Origin: an uncultured Mycoplasma sp.
GTDB taxonomy: Bacteria > Bacillota_I > Bacilli_A > Mycoplasmatales > Metamycoplasmataceae
NCBI GenBank assembly: GCA_947039505.1
Contig: CAMQYZ010000004.1
Coordinates: 1-64,000 of the forward strand
Length of the DNA stretch: 64,000 nucleotides
Direction: 5' to 3'
The notes beneath the pieces are model-generated. The model saw only the letters and a list, made by a program, of their open reading frames with translations, was not told where the DNA came from and ran no database searches. Of the stretch, positions 38,619-52,029 are shown piece after piece. The translations under genes were made by a program, and so were the position numbers. How positions within the stretch are numbered: position 1 is the stretch's first letter; every line of letters starts with the position of its first letter.

Positions 38619-40360
38619 TATTCAAAATCCTTTTTATAATAAATAACGATAGTGCTAGAAAGAATAATTAAAATAATTCCTGATCACAACAAACCAACAG
38701 CAAGTGAACTGGCTTTTTCTCCGCCGCTTACAAATACATCATACTGATTATCCATTGAAGAAGTGAAGAAAAATGGAGAAATAGAATCATCATAACTAAA
38801 TAAACTAAATGAAATATTCAAAAATTTATTAGATTTTTCACCCTCAATTATAGAGTTTATAAACATATCTCTATTTATGAAGTTTTCCATATTATTATCT
38901 AATTTTTTCAAACCTCATAAATAAAAGAATAAAATTGTCAATTTTTCCTTAAAATCTACCTTATCTATTTCAATTATTTCATTTGAATTAGTATTAGTTA
39001 AACCTAATAAGTTTTTTAATGTTGGATCATTCAAAAACTCTTTATCTAATGCATTATCAAATAAACCTTGAGATTTATCCATAATAATTTTTATGATTTC
39101 TAGTTCATTTAAATTATTTAAGTTTTCATCAAGTATAGAGTTAAATACTTTTTCTACTTTAGACAAATTAATGTAATCTTCAAAAAAACTTTTCAAAGAA
39201 TAAAAGTTGGTTAATAAAATATCTTCATTGTGAAACTCAGGATTTTGACTTGTCTTAACCTTTAATGTAAATTTTATTCTATCATTTCGTCTTTCTAGAT
39301 CATCAATGCCTAAAAAATAATTTTTATTTTCTCATAAATTATTGGTCACTTTTTGTGATTCGTTAAAGGAAATGTAATAATCAGTAAAGTTAACTTTTTC
39401 TCCATAACTATTGTTATTAAAAACTGATGAGGCAACACTAGATATTTTACTAATTCCAGCAATTGGATTTAAAAAATTATTAACAATATTAATTCAAGAA
39501 TAATCATCTTTTGTATTCATTGCTTCAATAATAAACTTAATTTCATCAGGAGTTAATGGAGTATTAACGTCTTTTGTATATATAATTATTTTTCCATCAG
39601 ATGTTAATTTATATTTTAGTGATGAATAATTCCCGGTAGAAGCAAACGATATGTCTGAATACTTATGAGTAAATCCTTTTTCTATCATTGGAGCAACTTG
39701 TGGCAACAGTTGTGCAAACAATGTTCCCATACTCAAAAAACCTAAAGAAAAACTTGAAACAAGTTTTGTGGAAAATTTTAATGACAATAAAATTGATAAA
39801 GAACCAAAGAAAATATAAATTAATAACATTGAAATAAAAAATAGAGAAATATATTTAAAAATAGAAAATGATTCTGGAACAAGATTAGCAGAAGATAATA
39901 AACCAATTAAAATGGCAAAATAATTTAGCAAGCACAAAATAATGCCCAATAAGAAAAAATAAATAAATCTCACCAAAATAATTTGACTTCTTTTGATAGG
40001 TTTAGAAACTATAATGATCTCCATACCTTCACTAGAAATATCTTTAAATAGGTTTAAGCCCTTGATAGTAGCAAAGACGCTAGTTATAGAAATACAAATT
40101 GAAGAAACAACCAATAAAACTACTTTAGTAAATATGTCAGCTGTTACTTCTTTGAAAAATGAAGGAATAATTGTTAACATTAATAAAACAAAAAAACTAG
40201 CAATAGGCATCAAGATAGTTGACTTTTTTTTCAAAATATATTTCATAGTAAAGACAGAATAAGCTAAAATAGGTTTTATGTCATCTTCATTAATAGAAAA
40301 TTTCTTTTTTTCTTTAAGAGCGTCAGTAACATCAATTTGTTTTATTTTCTTTTCAAACAT
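38618..40360 (-). CDS. ABC-2 type permease (580 aa)
   Basis: ORFs 39494..40360, 38915..39196 and 38684..38911 join by TGA Trp; overlaps the start of the ATPase gene; N- and C-terminal TM segments. Confidence 0.8.
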
Positions 40361-40396
40361 ATATTTAAAATAATAACATATTATAATTAATCTTAA

Positions 40397-42259
40397 TTAT
40401 AAATCTTCAGGAGTGTTAACTCCAGAAGTATAAAGATTATGGTAAAAACCTTTTTCATTTAATAAGGTTTCATGGTTTCCTTTTTCAATTATTTCACCAT
40501 CTTTAAGAACAATTATTTGATCGGCTGATTTAATTGTTGATAATCTATGAGCAATAACAAATGTGGTTTTATCTTTGGATAATTTAATCATAGCTTCTTG
40601 AATATCTTTTTCAGTTTTAGTATCAATAGAAGAGGTTGCTTCATCTAATATTAAAATGCTTGATTTTTTCAAAATCGCTCTTGCAATTGCCAATAATTGT
40701 TTTTCACCTTGAGATAATTCATCAGCATTATTTTCAATAACAGTATCATATCCATTTTTAAGGACACTAATAAAGTGGTGAGAGTTGGCCATTTTAGATG
40801 CTTCAATTATTTCTTCATTAGTAGCTGAAGGTTTGGCATGTCTAATGTTGTCATATATACTTTCTCCAAAAATGAATGTATCTTGAAGCACTATAGAAAC
40901 CTTTGATCTTAAACTTTCTTTGGTAATTGTTTTAATAGAGTTGCCATCAATAAGAATATCACCATCACTAATATCATAAAATTTAGTTAATAAATTAATA
41001 ATTGTTGTTTTTCCAGAACCGGTTGGACCAACTATTCCAATAACTTGCCCTGGTTTAGCATGTAAAGAAATGTTATTTAAAACATTTCTTTTTCCATCAT
41101 AAGAAAAACTTAGGTTTTCTATTTTAACATCGCCTTTTAAATCACCAACAACAACAGATTCATAATCCTTTATTTCTTCTTCTTGTTTTAGGATTGAAAA
41201 AGCTCTTTCTGTACCAGCTAATGCCGTTTGAATAACATTTAATAATTGGAATATTTGGAATGTGGGGTTAGTATAACTTCTCAATAACATAGAAAATGCA
41301 AGCACTAAAGAAAAGGCTGTTGGTTTATCTGTTTTACCATCAATTGTTGTTCAATTTATCAAAGAACCGAATTCTATATTATTGGTTGAAAACAAAAGCG
41401 CCATAGAAACCATCAACATTATGGAAGTTGAAGTCATTAAAGAATTCCAAGGATTAACCACTCCAGATAAAAATGATGTCTTACTATCAATTGCTTTGAT
41501 TTTTTGATTATAAACATTAAATGCATTTATTGTTTCTTCTTTTTTATTAAAATTATTAATGACCTTTTGACCCGAAATTGTTTCTTCCACAAAACCATTT
41601 AATTCTCCAATATAAACTTGTTTTTTCAAAAAATTAGGTTGTGCTTTTTTAAGAATTAATATTATGAATGAAAATTGAAAAGGAGCAATGGCAATAATTA
41701 TCAATGCTAAAAATGGTGAAAAGATAAGCATAGAAATTAACATCAAAACAATCTGAAATGAATTAGTTAAAAATTGAGTTACATTTTGAGTTAATACATT
41801 AGTAATATTATTGACATCATTAGTTAATTTGGACATAATATCTCCTGATGGTTCAGAATCAAAATAAGATAATTTTAATTCTAAAATTTTATGAAATAAA
41901 TCTTCCCTAATCTGTTTACCAATTCTTTGAGCTAATTTAGTCATAATAAAAATTTGAATAATAGAAACTATAAAAAAAATGACATAGGAAAAAATTATTA
42001 AAAGCGTGTAAGTTAAAACAGTATTACTATTTGTAGTTCCTTCTTCCGCTAATGAAGAAGTTATATATTCAGTAAAATAATATTGACCAAAAATTGCTGC
42101 AGACAACATTGATGTTACAAAGAAAGATGAAATAAAAATAATCACAGTTTTCAATTTATATGATTTAAGATAAAATCAAATAAATTGTAAATTTTTCTTA
42201 ATATCTATTTTTTCATTTTTAACTTTGTCAACTTTTGAAATTTTTGCTTTTGTAGACAT
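40397..42259 (-). CDS. ABC exporter half-transporter, consensus NBD
   Basis: GPTGSGKTTI, LSQGEKQLLAIARA, ILILDEATSSID, IAHRLST; TM domain upstream. Confidence 0.92.
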
Positions 42260-44032
42260 TTAATTACCGCCTTTTAGTAATTCATTTACTTTTGTAGAAC
42301 CTATTTGTGATACTGCTATATCGTGATAAATACTATTATTTTTCAAAAGATTAAGATGAGTATCAAACCCACTGATTTTTCCCTCTTCAATAACAATTAT
42401 TTTATCAGCTTTTTCAACAGATGAAATTCTTTGAGCAACTATTATTGTGGTGACATTATTAAATTTCTTTATATTTTCTTGTACTTTTTGTTCAGTTATA
42501 TTATCCAATGCACTTGTGGAATCATCAAATATTAATATTTTTGATTTTTTTGCCACTGTTCTAGCAATTGAAATTCTTTGTTTTTGACCACCTGAAAAAT
42601 TTTTACCTCTCTGCTCAACAATTGATTCAAGTTTATCTTTTTGTTTGTTTATAAATTCTCAAGCTTCACCCACTTTAGCAGCTTCTTTTGATTTAGAAAT
42701 TATTTCTTCATCAGATAATTTAGAACTTAATCCCATGGCTATATTTGATTTTATTGTTCCAGAAAATAAAGTAACATTTTGCATACCAATAGAAATATTG
42801 TTATTTAGTTCATTAAAACTCAGATCCTGGATATTTATCCCATCTATTAATATTTTACCTTCTGAAGGATCAAACAATCTACCAATCAAATTAACAAAAG
42901 TTGTTTTACCTGAACCCGTTCTTCCAATTATTCCAATGTTTTCTTTTGGATTAATAGTAATGTTTATTTTGTCAAGAACAGGTGCAGCATCTTCATGAAA
43001 TTTATATGTAACATTTTGGAACTCTATTTTCCCCTTCGTAATTACAGAATCACTATCTTCTTTATAAGTAATAGAGCTTTTTCAATTCAGAATTTCTTTA
43101 ATTCTTTTAATCGAAGGAATAGATCTAGAAACCTGAATAAGCACCATAATCATTGTAATCAATCCGAATAATACATTCATTAAAATACTGATGAATGGAG
43201 CTACTATAGCCATATTTGTAGGATCACTTGAAGCATAAGATAAAACTAAAATAATTGAAATATTGATACCCGATTGAATCAAAGGCATAACTACACCTAA
43301 TATTTTGTAAGCTTTAGTTGTTGTTTTTGCCAAAGCATCATTACCTTTATCAAAATTTTCTTTTTGATTGTCCTTTAAGTTAAAAGCCTTAACAACTCTT
43401 ATTCCTAAAATTGTTTCTCTCATAGCTTTATTTATTGAATCTGTATTTTTTTGCGACTGTGTAAATTTTGGAACGGAAAATATAATTGTTAAAATCATTG
43501 CTAATAAAACAAAAGGAATAATTGCTCCAAAAATTCATGCTAAATTTGTATACATAATTGTGGAAACTATTATTCCATAAACAAATAAAAATATTCCACT
43601 TACAAAAAATCTTAGCCCAAAAAGAAAACTCACAGAAATTAATTCTGTATCATTAGTTATTCTAGTAACAAGTGAAGGTGTAGAAATTTTATCAATATCT
43701 TGATATGATAAATCTTGAATTTTTGCATATGCTTTTAATCTCATATATGCAATATAATTTGTTGTTGCTCTAGAAGTAAAGTAAACACCTAAAACACCAC
43801 AAACAAACTCACCAAAAACCATACCTCCATAAATACCAATAAGTTCAGACATAGCCAAGGAATCCATATCAAAAATATTATTTGGCGTATCTACTCTGCC
43901 ATTTTCAGAAATAGCTTCCATTATTTCACCAATAAACATCGATTCTGTTATCGAACCAAATGATTGTAAGAATAAAAAAAAGACAGTTGCCAACATATAT
44001 AGAATGGTTTTTTTTTGAAATAATTTGAACAA
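42260..44032 (-). CDS. ABC exporter half-transporter, degenerate NBD (DD in Walker B, Q in switch loop)
   Basis: FSGGQKQRISIARTVAKKSKILIFDDSTSALDN..IIVAQRISSV; fragments 43535.., 43082.., 42659.., 42260.. join by TGA Trp; TTG start at 44032 with upstream AGGGGG. Confidence 0.88.
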
Positions 44033-44127
44033 AAGAAAGCCCCCTAAAATATATCATTTTATAATTGAATACAATAAAAATATATTGAATAATTAGTTTC
44101 TAAAATTATAAACCTTTTGGAATTAAA

Positions 44128-46785
44128 TTATTCAAAATATTTTCTACATCTTGCGCATAATTCATCTGTTAAATCATTAATTCCAAAATGATTTCAACAC
44201 CTTTGACATTTTGATGATTCAAAAGTATTAACTTCTAAAGAATTTCCTTCATGGAATTCACCTATCATTAATAATTTTTTAAAATCTAAATTTTTTAAAA
44301 ATGAAGAATCAATTTTAGCAACAACACTTGCTTCATTGGTTCTTTTTAGTTCACCATTTTTTATTTTTAATTCGATTTCTTTATATATCAAATTTTTAAT
44401 TTCAAAAAAACTTGTTCATTGATTTTCTATTTCCATAGATTCTTTTTTATTAAATTGATAAAAGCTTTCCAAATGAATAGATGCTAATTTATTTTTTTTG
44501 TTAAAGAAAGAGTAAGCTTCATCAGTTGTTGTAGGAATTATTGGTGCAAGAGAAATAAGTAAAAATTCCAATATTTTATATAGGTTATTTTGAATCATTA
44601 ATCTTTCAGGAAAATCTTTTTTCTCAGCATAAAGAACATCTTTAATAATAGAAAGGTAAAAAGAAGATAAGTCAGTAATAAAATTATTAATTTCCTTAAT
44701 AACATTAATGAAATTAAAAGAATCATAATATGATGCTATTCTGATTTTCAAATTTTCTAATCTTTCTTCAATTAAAGCATGCACATCATTTTTAGAAATT
44801 TCTGTGTATTCATAATCATTTAAGTTGGCTAATAAAAATCTAAGAGTGTTTCTTATCTTTCTATATATTTCTACATTTTGCTTAATAATATTATCACCAA
44901 TCGTTACATCATTAGAATATTCACTATTAGCAGCTCAAAGCCTTAGAACGTCTGCCCCATAAGTTGATATTATAGTTTGAGGATCGACTGAATTTCCTTT
45001 TGACTTTGACATCTTATTACCCTTTGCATCAAGAACAAAACCATGAGAAATCAAAGTTTTAAAAGGCGCCTTTCCTAAATAAGCAACAGAATTAATTAGT
45101 GAAGAATTAAATCAACCACGGTATTGATCCGAACCTTCAAAGTATAATTCATAAGGAGGAATTTCCCCTTCAATATTAACAGATAAAAAAGAAGAACCAG
45201 AATCAAATCAAACATCCATAATATCATTTTCTTTTGTTCAATTTTTATCTCTAAATTTTGTAGGTAAAAGTTCATCTACAGTTTTTTCATATCAAACATT
45301 ACTTCCATGTTTTGAAATTAAATCTATGACATAATCAAATATTTCTTCATTTATGACAACATCTTTATTTTCATCATAAAAAATAATAATCGGAACTCCT
45401 CAAGATCTTTGTCTACTAATTGTTCACTCACTTCTATTTTGAATCATTGTAGATATTCTCTTGTGACCTCAGTCAGAATAAAATTTGACTTCATCTAAAC
45501 TTTTTAAAATTTTATTTTTAACTTTTTCAATTGAGAAAAATCATTGTGGAGTTCCACGATAAATAATTGGTTTGTTTGTTCTTCAATCATGAGGATATGA
45601 ATGCTTAATGAACTTTAATGAAAGTAGTGCTTTTTTTTCTTCCAAAAATATTCCAATATTTTTATTTGCATCTTCATAAAAAATGTTTGAAAATGAACCA
45701 CCTTTTTCATTAATGGTTCCATCATCTTCAATGTGCATTATCATATTTAAATTATGTTTTTTACCAATGATAAAATCATCTTCTCCAAATAGTGGAGCAA
45801 TATGAACTAAACCACTACCAGTTTCAAGTGTAACATGATGACCAGACACAACTGGCGCCAAGATATTTTCAAAAATTGGAACATTATATTCAATTCCAAC
45901 AATTTCACTACCCTTAAAAGCTTTTGTAATTTTGTAATTTGTTCACTTAAATGTTTCTATTAATGATTCTGATAATTCTTTAGCAACTATATAATTAATA
46001 TTATCTACATTAATTTTAACATATTCAAATTTTTCATTAACTGCAACACCAGCATTAGCAATTAAAGTTCACGGAGTTGTTGTTCAAATTATCAATTTAT
46101 CATTTTTATCAATAATTGAATTTCCTTTTACAACATCAAAAGATACAAATATTGAAGGAGAACGATGATCATGATATTCAACTTCCGCTTCTGCCAAAGC
46201 TGATTGAGATGAAGGAGATCAAAAAACAGGTTTTAATCCTCTTGTAATAAATCCATCCAAGGCAAATTTTTTAAATAGTTTTAATTGCTCAACTTCATAT
46301 TTTTTATCCAAAGTAACATATATTTCTTCAAAATCTGAAAGCAACTGTAAATCTTTAAATTGTTTTTTTTGAATCTCAACTTGACTAAGAGCATATTTTT
46401 CAGCAACACGTCTTAATTCCAAAATGTCTAAAGTCTTATGAGACACATTCATTTCATTCAGCATCTTATTTTCAATAGGTAATCCATGTGTATCTCAACC
46501 AGGAACAAAAGGCGAATAAAATCCATTGACTGATTTATATCTAACAATTATGTCCTTCAAAATTTTATTGAAAGAATGACCTATATGCAAAGAACCATTT
46601 GCATATGGAGGTCCATCATGTAAAATAAATCTTTCATTATCTTTATTTCTTTCAAGAATTTTTTTGTAAATTTTTTTGTTCAGTCATTCTTTCCTAAACA
46701 CCTCTTCTTTTTCACTTAAGTTGGCACGCATTGAAAAATCTGTTTCAGGCATATTCAAGGTATCTTTATAATCTTTTTTACTCAC
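44128..46785 (-). CDS. ileS: Isoleucine--tRNA ligase
   Basis: [63 protein letters not shown]-terminal zinc finger CQRCWNHFG..CARC; GTG start preceded by GGAG. Confidence 0.95.
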
Positions 46786-46950
46786 TTTGAATCTCCTAAA
46801 TTATTTATTTTAAATTATAAATCAAAACAAAAATATATTATTCATAATTCTAATTATTAAATTTAAATAACAAAAAAAGCCCTTTAATTCTTAAATATAT
46901 ATTTTTATAGCAAAAGCTTCAATAAAAATGGAATAAAGAAATGAAAAGCG

Positions 46951-47727
46951 GTGAATATGAATTTAATATTAATATATTTTTCAATAAAATACAAGGGAGA
47001 TTTTATTAGCATTTATAATGCTTTAAAAAATAAAGAAATTGTTGATCCTGATGAAATAGATGACTTGGAATATAAAATAAATTATGAAAATTTAAAAATT
47101 ATAACAATTCTTGATAATGAATATCCTGAACAATTGAAAGAAATTGCAAATCCTCCATTTGTTTTATATTACAAAGGAAATTTTTCATTAATTAAAAAAA
47201 ATGCTTTATGTTTAGTTGGAGATACTGTTTCGGATATTATTCTTGCTTATGTTCATCAAGGCATTGAACAAACATCAAAAAATAATGTTTTAGTCACTAA
47301 TTATTTCAAAGGTTTAGAAGAAGTGGTTGTAAATTATTATCTTCAAAATAATAAAGAAATTATTTTTGTGTCTTGCAATGGATTAGATAATCCTTATTTT
47401 GCAAAAAATATAAATGTTGATAATAATTCTTTATTAATTTCAGAATATCCTAATGGAGTTAATATCAATAAAAAAAGATTGAAAGAGAGAAATAGAATTG
47501 TTGCTGCAATTAGTGATGCTCTAATTGTATTTTCATCTAAAAAAGAAAGCGGAATTATGAATCTTGTGACAAATTTTTTAAATCAAGGAAAGGAAATATA
47601 TTGTTATCCAGGACTACAAAATGAAAATGATGGTAATAATATATTAATAAAAGATGGAGCCAATCTAATAACCTCAATTGATGATATCACTGATGCAAAT
47701 ATTATAAAAAATAATAAAATTAATTAA
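46951..47727 (+). CDS. DprA/Smf-related protein with degenerate Rossmann motifs
   Basis: YPEQLKEIANPPFVLYYKG.., SEYPNGVNINKKRLKERNRIVAAISDALIVFSSKKESGIMNLVTNFLNQGKEIYCYPG..IKDGANLI; GSR and SGxARGID motifs not recognisable. Confidence 0.78.
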   Translation: MNMNLILIYFSIKYKGDFISIYNALKNKEIVDPDEIDDLEYKINYENLKIITILDNEYPEQLKEIANPPFVLYYKGNFSLIKKNALCLVGDTVSDIILAYVHQGIEQTSKNNVLVTNYFKGLEEVVVNYYLQNNKEIIFVSCNGLDNPYFAKNINVDNNSLLISEYPNGVNINKKRLKERNRIVAAISDALIVFSSKKESGIMNLVTNFLNQGKEIYCYPGLQNENDGNNILIKDGANLITSIDDITDANIIKNNKIN

Positions 47728-47728
47728 A

Positions 47729-47760
47729 AAAAATACCTCTTTTTATAATGAGATATTTTT
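47729..47760. terminator. Imperfect bidirectional terminator
   Basis: AAAAATACCTC..GAGATATTTTT with one C-A mismatch, between convergent dprA-like and fusA. Confidence 0.6.
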
Positions 47761-47764
47761 AAAA

Positions 47765-49840
47765 TTATTTAACCATTCTTTTTTTAATAATTGCTTCACT
47801 TACAGATTTGGGTGCTTTCTCATAATGATCGAAAAGCATTTGGTAATTACCACGACCAGAAGTCATAGTTCTTAAATCTGTTGAATAACCAAACATTTCG
47901 CTCAATGGAATTCCTGCCTTAATAATAGATGCTCCATCTTGACGAGTTTCATTAGTTTTTATTTGTCCTCTACGACGAGAAACATCACCCATTATATCTC
48001 CAAAGTACTCTTCTGGAACTATAATAGAAACGTCCATAATAGGTTCTAAAATAACCGCTGATAATTGTTCTTTACCATTTGTTAAAGCTTTTGAAGCAGC
48101 AATTTTATATGCCATTTCAGAAGAATCGACATCATGATATGATCCATCAAACAATGTTGCTTTAATATCTATCATTGGGTATCCAGCTAAAATACCTGAA
48201 GCCATTTTATCTTCAAGACCTTTTTGGATTGACTTAATATATTCTTTAGGAATTTTACCACCAACAATTTTATCAACAAATTCAAAACCTTTATCTTCAT
48301 TAGGTTCAAAAGTAATTCAAACATGTCCATATTGACCTTTACCACCAGATTGTTTAATATGTTTTCCTTCAACATCTGCTTTTTTAGTAATAGTTTCTCT
48401 ATAAGCAACTTGAGGAGCTCCAACAGTTCCTTCTACACCAAATTCTCTTTTTAAACGATCAACTATAATTTCAAGGTGTAATTCACCCATCCCAGCGATA
48501 ATTGTTTGACCTGTTTCTTCATCAGTATAAGTTCTAAAAGTTGGATCTTCTGCAGCTAATTTTTGTAAACCTAAAGAAAGTTTTTCAGTAGCGGCCTTTG
48601 TTGCAGGTTCTAGAGCTTGAGAAATAACTGGTTCTGGAAAGTTCATTTTTTCAAGAATTATTTTTCTTTTTCCTTCAGCTACAAGAGTATCTCCTGTAGT
48701 TGTATTTTTTAATCCAACAGCAGCAGCAATATCGCCTGTTCTAACTTCATCAATTTCTTCACGATTATTAGCATGCATTTCTAAAATACGTCCAATTCTT
48801 TCCTTTTGTTCTTTAGTTGAATTATAAACATAAGAACCCTTAGAAAGAACTCCTGAATAAACTCTAAAAAATGTTAATGTTCCAACATAAGGGTCAGTCA
48901 TTATTTTAAAAGCTAAAGCTGAAAAATCTTCATCATCACTTGCAGGCATTTCAACTTCTTTATCATCAAGGTGACCTTTTATAGGAGGTACATCAATTGG
49001 TGAAGGTAAATAATCAACAACTGCATCAATCATGGCTTTAACACCTTTATTTTTAAAAGCTGTTCCACATACTGCTGGAAAAAATTCTGAAGTTAATGTT
49101 GCTTTTCTTATGATTGACCTTAATCTTTCAGCTTCAATTTCTTGACCATCCAATAAATCCATCATCAATTCCTCATCAAAATCAGAAACAGCTTCAACTA
49201 ATTCATGTCTTTTAATTATTGCAATATCCATTAAGTCTTCTGGAATTGGAATTTCTTTACCAATTTCATCTGGAGAACCATCAAATTCTCAGGCTTTCAT
49301 TTCAACTAAATCTATATGACCTAAATAGTCTGTTTCTGAACCGATATTTCACTGAACAGGAACGGCATTACCACCCAACAATTTTCTAACTGAATCTACA
49401 GCATTTTCGAAATTAGCTCCAGCTTTATCCATTTTATTTACAAAAACTATACGAGGAACTTTATAATTTGTTGCTTGTCTTCAAACTGTTTCTGTTTGAG
49501 GTTCTACTCCTGATTGAGCATCAAGAACTGCAACAGCTCCATCAAGAACTCTTAATGAACGTTCTACTTCAACAGTAAAATCAACGTGCCCTGGAGTATC
49601 AATGATGTTTATTCTTTTATCTTTTCAAAGAGCGGTTGTAGCTGCAGATGTAATTGTTATTCCACGTTCTTGCTCTTGAGCCATTCAATCCATTTGAGAT
49701 TCCCCAGTATGTGTTTCACCAATTTTATGAATTTTGTTAGTGTGTAAAAGAATTCTTTCTGTTGTTGTTGTTTTACCGGCATCAATATGTGCCATTATTC
49801 CTATATTACGGTAATCTTTAATATCAAATTTTCTTGCCAT
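47765..49840 (-). CDS. fusA: Elongation factor G
   Basis: [59 protein letters not shown]..; fragments joined by TGA Trp (691 aa). Confidence 0.97.
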
Positions 49841-49939
49841 TGTTTTTCCTTTTTTAATTTCATTTTAATTATTTAGATAATTTTCTTTTTAATATAATAA
49901 AATTCCCTCTATTAAGGAATTCTATTGTTAAAAATCAAT

Positions 49940-50410
49940 TTATCATCTAAAGTGTGCGAAAGCTTTATTAGCTTCTGCCATTTTATGTGTATCTTCTTTT
50001 TTCTTAACAGAACCACCAGTTCCTTTAGAAGCATCTATTATTTCATTAGCCAATCTTAAATCCATTGTTTTTTCTGTTCTTAATCTTGAATAATTAATTA
50101 ATCACCTAAGAGTAAGTGTTTGTTTACGACGAGCAGAAACTTCTGAAGGAACTTGATAATTTGTTCCCCCAATACGTCTTGTCTTAACTTCAAGTTGAGG
50201 AGTTATATTTTCAACTGCTTTTTTAAATACTTCAATTGGTTCTTCATTTGTTTTTTGTTTAATTATTTCAAAAGCTGAATATAAAATTGATTCCGCAGTT
50301 GATTTTTTTCCATCAAGCATAATAGTGTTGATTAATTTAGTAACTATTTTAGAGTTAAAAATTGGATCACTAAGGACTTCACGAACGGGAGCTTTTCTTT
50401 TTCTTGACAT
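49940..50410 (-). CDS. rpsG: 30S ribosomal protein S7
   Basis: [73 protein letters not shown]. Confidence 0.96.
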
Positions 50411-50440
50411 ATTTTTTTATCCTTTCAAGATTTATTTTAA

Positions 50441-50863
50441 TTAATTATTTTGTGCTTTAGGTTTTTTAGTTCCATATTTAGATCTAGATTTATTTCTATT
50501 ATTAACTCCAGCAGCATCTTGCGTACCTCTAACAATAGTATAACGAACTCCAGGTAAATCTTTTACCCTTCCTCCCCTAATTAAAACAACAGAGTGTTCT
50601 TGCAAATTGTGACCTTCTCCCGGAATGTAAGCAGTAACTTCCATTCCATTTGACAATTTAACCCTTGCATACTTACGTAAAGCTGAATTGGGTTTTTTAG
50701 GAGTCATTGTTGCTACCCTTGTACAAACACCTCTTTTAAAAGGAGATGGTTGAATTGTTGATTTTTTATGTAGTGAGTTAAACCCTAGAGAAAGTGCTGG
50801 TGACTTTGTCTTACGGATTTTTGGATGTCTTCCATCATTTACAAGTTGATTTATTGTTGGCAT
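50441..50863 (-). CDS. rpsL: 30S ribosomal protein S12
   Basis: [77 protein letters not shown]. Confidence 0.97.
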   Translation of the reverse strand: MPTINQLVNDGRHPKIRKTKSPALSLGFNSLHKKSTIQPSPFKRGVCTRVATMTPKKPNSALRKYARVKLSNGMEVTAYIPGEGHNLQEHSVVLIRGGRVKDLPGVRYTIVRGTQDAAGVNNRNKSRSKYGTKKPKAQNN

Positions 50864-50966
50864 TTATTTCCTTTATATATCTACAAAATAGTAATTGTAG
50901 TTTTCTAATTATACAACAACTCATCCTAGTGTATCAAAAAATATTTAAAATAAAATCAAATAAAGT

Positions 50967-51989
50967 TTAATCCTTGATTTTAGGTTTTTTATCTTTAGGT
51001 TTTTTATCTTTCTTTATTTTGCTTTCGGTTTTCAAATTATCTGACTTAGTTTCAACAATTTTACTTTTTTCAATTTCACTAACATTTTCAGCATTTTCAT
51101 TATCAAAAGATTGCGATACTGATAAAATTACTTTTATTAATTCCGCTTTTTTCATATCTTCATTTCCAGAAATAGACAATTTGTCAGCAATTTTTCTTAA
51201 TTGACCAACTGTCATTAATTGCAATTTAGAAAATTTAGCATCTTGCTCTTTAGGTTTAACTGTAGCATTAGCGTTATTTTCAGGAGTATCTCCTGGTTGA
51301 GGTTGAGGAATTGGATTTTGTCTTCTTTGTTGGAATGGAAAAGGAAATGGAGATTGTTGTTGATAAGGATTGTTCATGTTATTCATATTATTTGGATCCA
51401 TACCTGGATTTGCCTCATAAAAAGCAATAATTTCTTCTTGTCTTTTGGCAATGAAAAAAAGTCTTTTTATTTTCTTTATTTGTCTTGATAATATTAATCA
51501 AATAGGTATTGTTAAAAACTTTAAAACAAAATAAAAAATCATTATCTTACTTCCAGACACAATACTAAAGTCTTGTCCTATAAAAATTTGCATTAAACTA
51601 AATAATGAAAAAAATGTTTGAAAACCAAGAAAAAATGAAGAAATAGAATCCAGTTTTTCAAATGATTTGGCTTTATAACAAACAAAAATTGAATATATAA
51701 AGACAATAGAAAATAGAAAAAAGGCAATAGTCATAGCAATCAAAGTCATCACCATACCATTAAAATAACTTTTAGCATTTTGGTTTGCATTTTCGGGAAA
51801 AAATAGTTCAAAATAAGGTATTAACTCATTTTGATAGCTATAAGCAACAACAACCAAAGACAAATGCAAGGCAAATAAAACTATTAAAGAAACAGCAAAA
51901 CCAATAATTCATCATCTATATTTTTTTTCATCTTCTCAAAGTTCACTTACTTTTTTGGAATTAGCTGAATTCATCATTTCTGGAAACAT
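50967..51989 (-). CDS. Four-TM membrane protein with Pro/Gln/Asn linker and C-terminal SAP/Rho-N-like motif
   Basis: ORFs 51498..51869 and 50967..51401 join by TGA Trp; FSKLQLMTVGQLRKIADKLSISGNEDMKKAELIKVILS near C-terminus. Confidence 0.7.
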
Positions 51990-52029
51990 ATATAAACTCC
52001 TTATTAAATGTAATAATTATATCAAATCT

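Noticed and set aside
46786-46950. T-box or riboswitch upstream of ileS
   Set aside because: No T-box consensus (GGGTGGNACCGCG-like) and little space; only AT-rich sequence.
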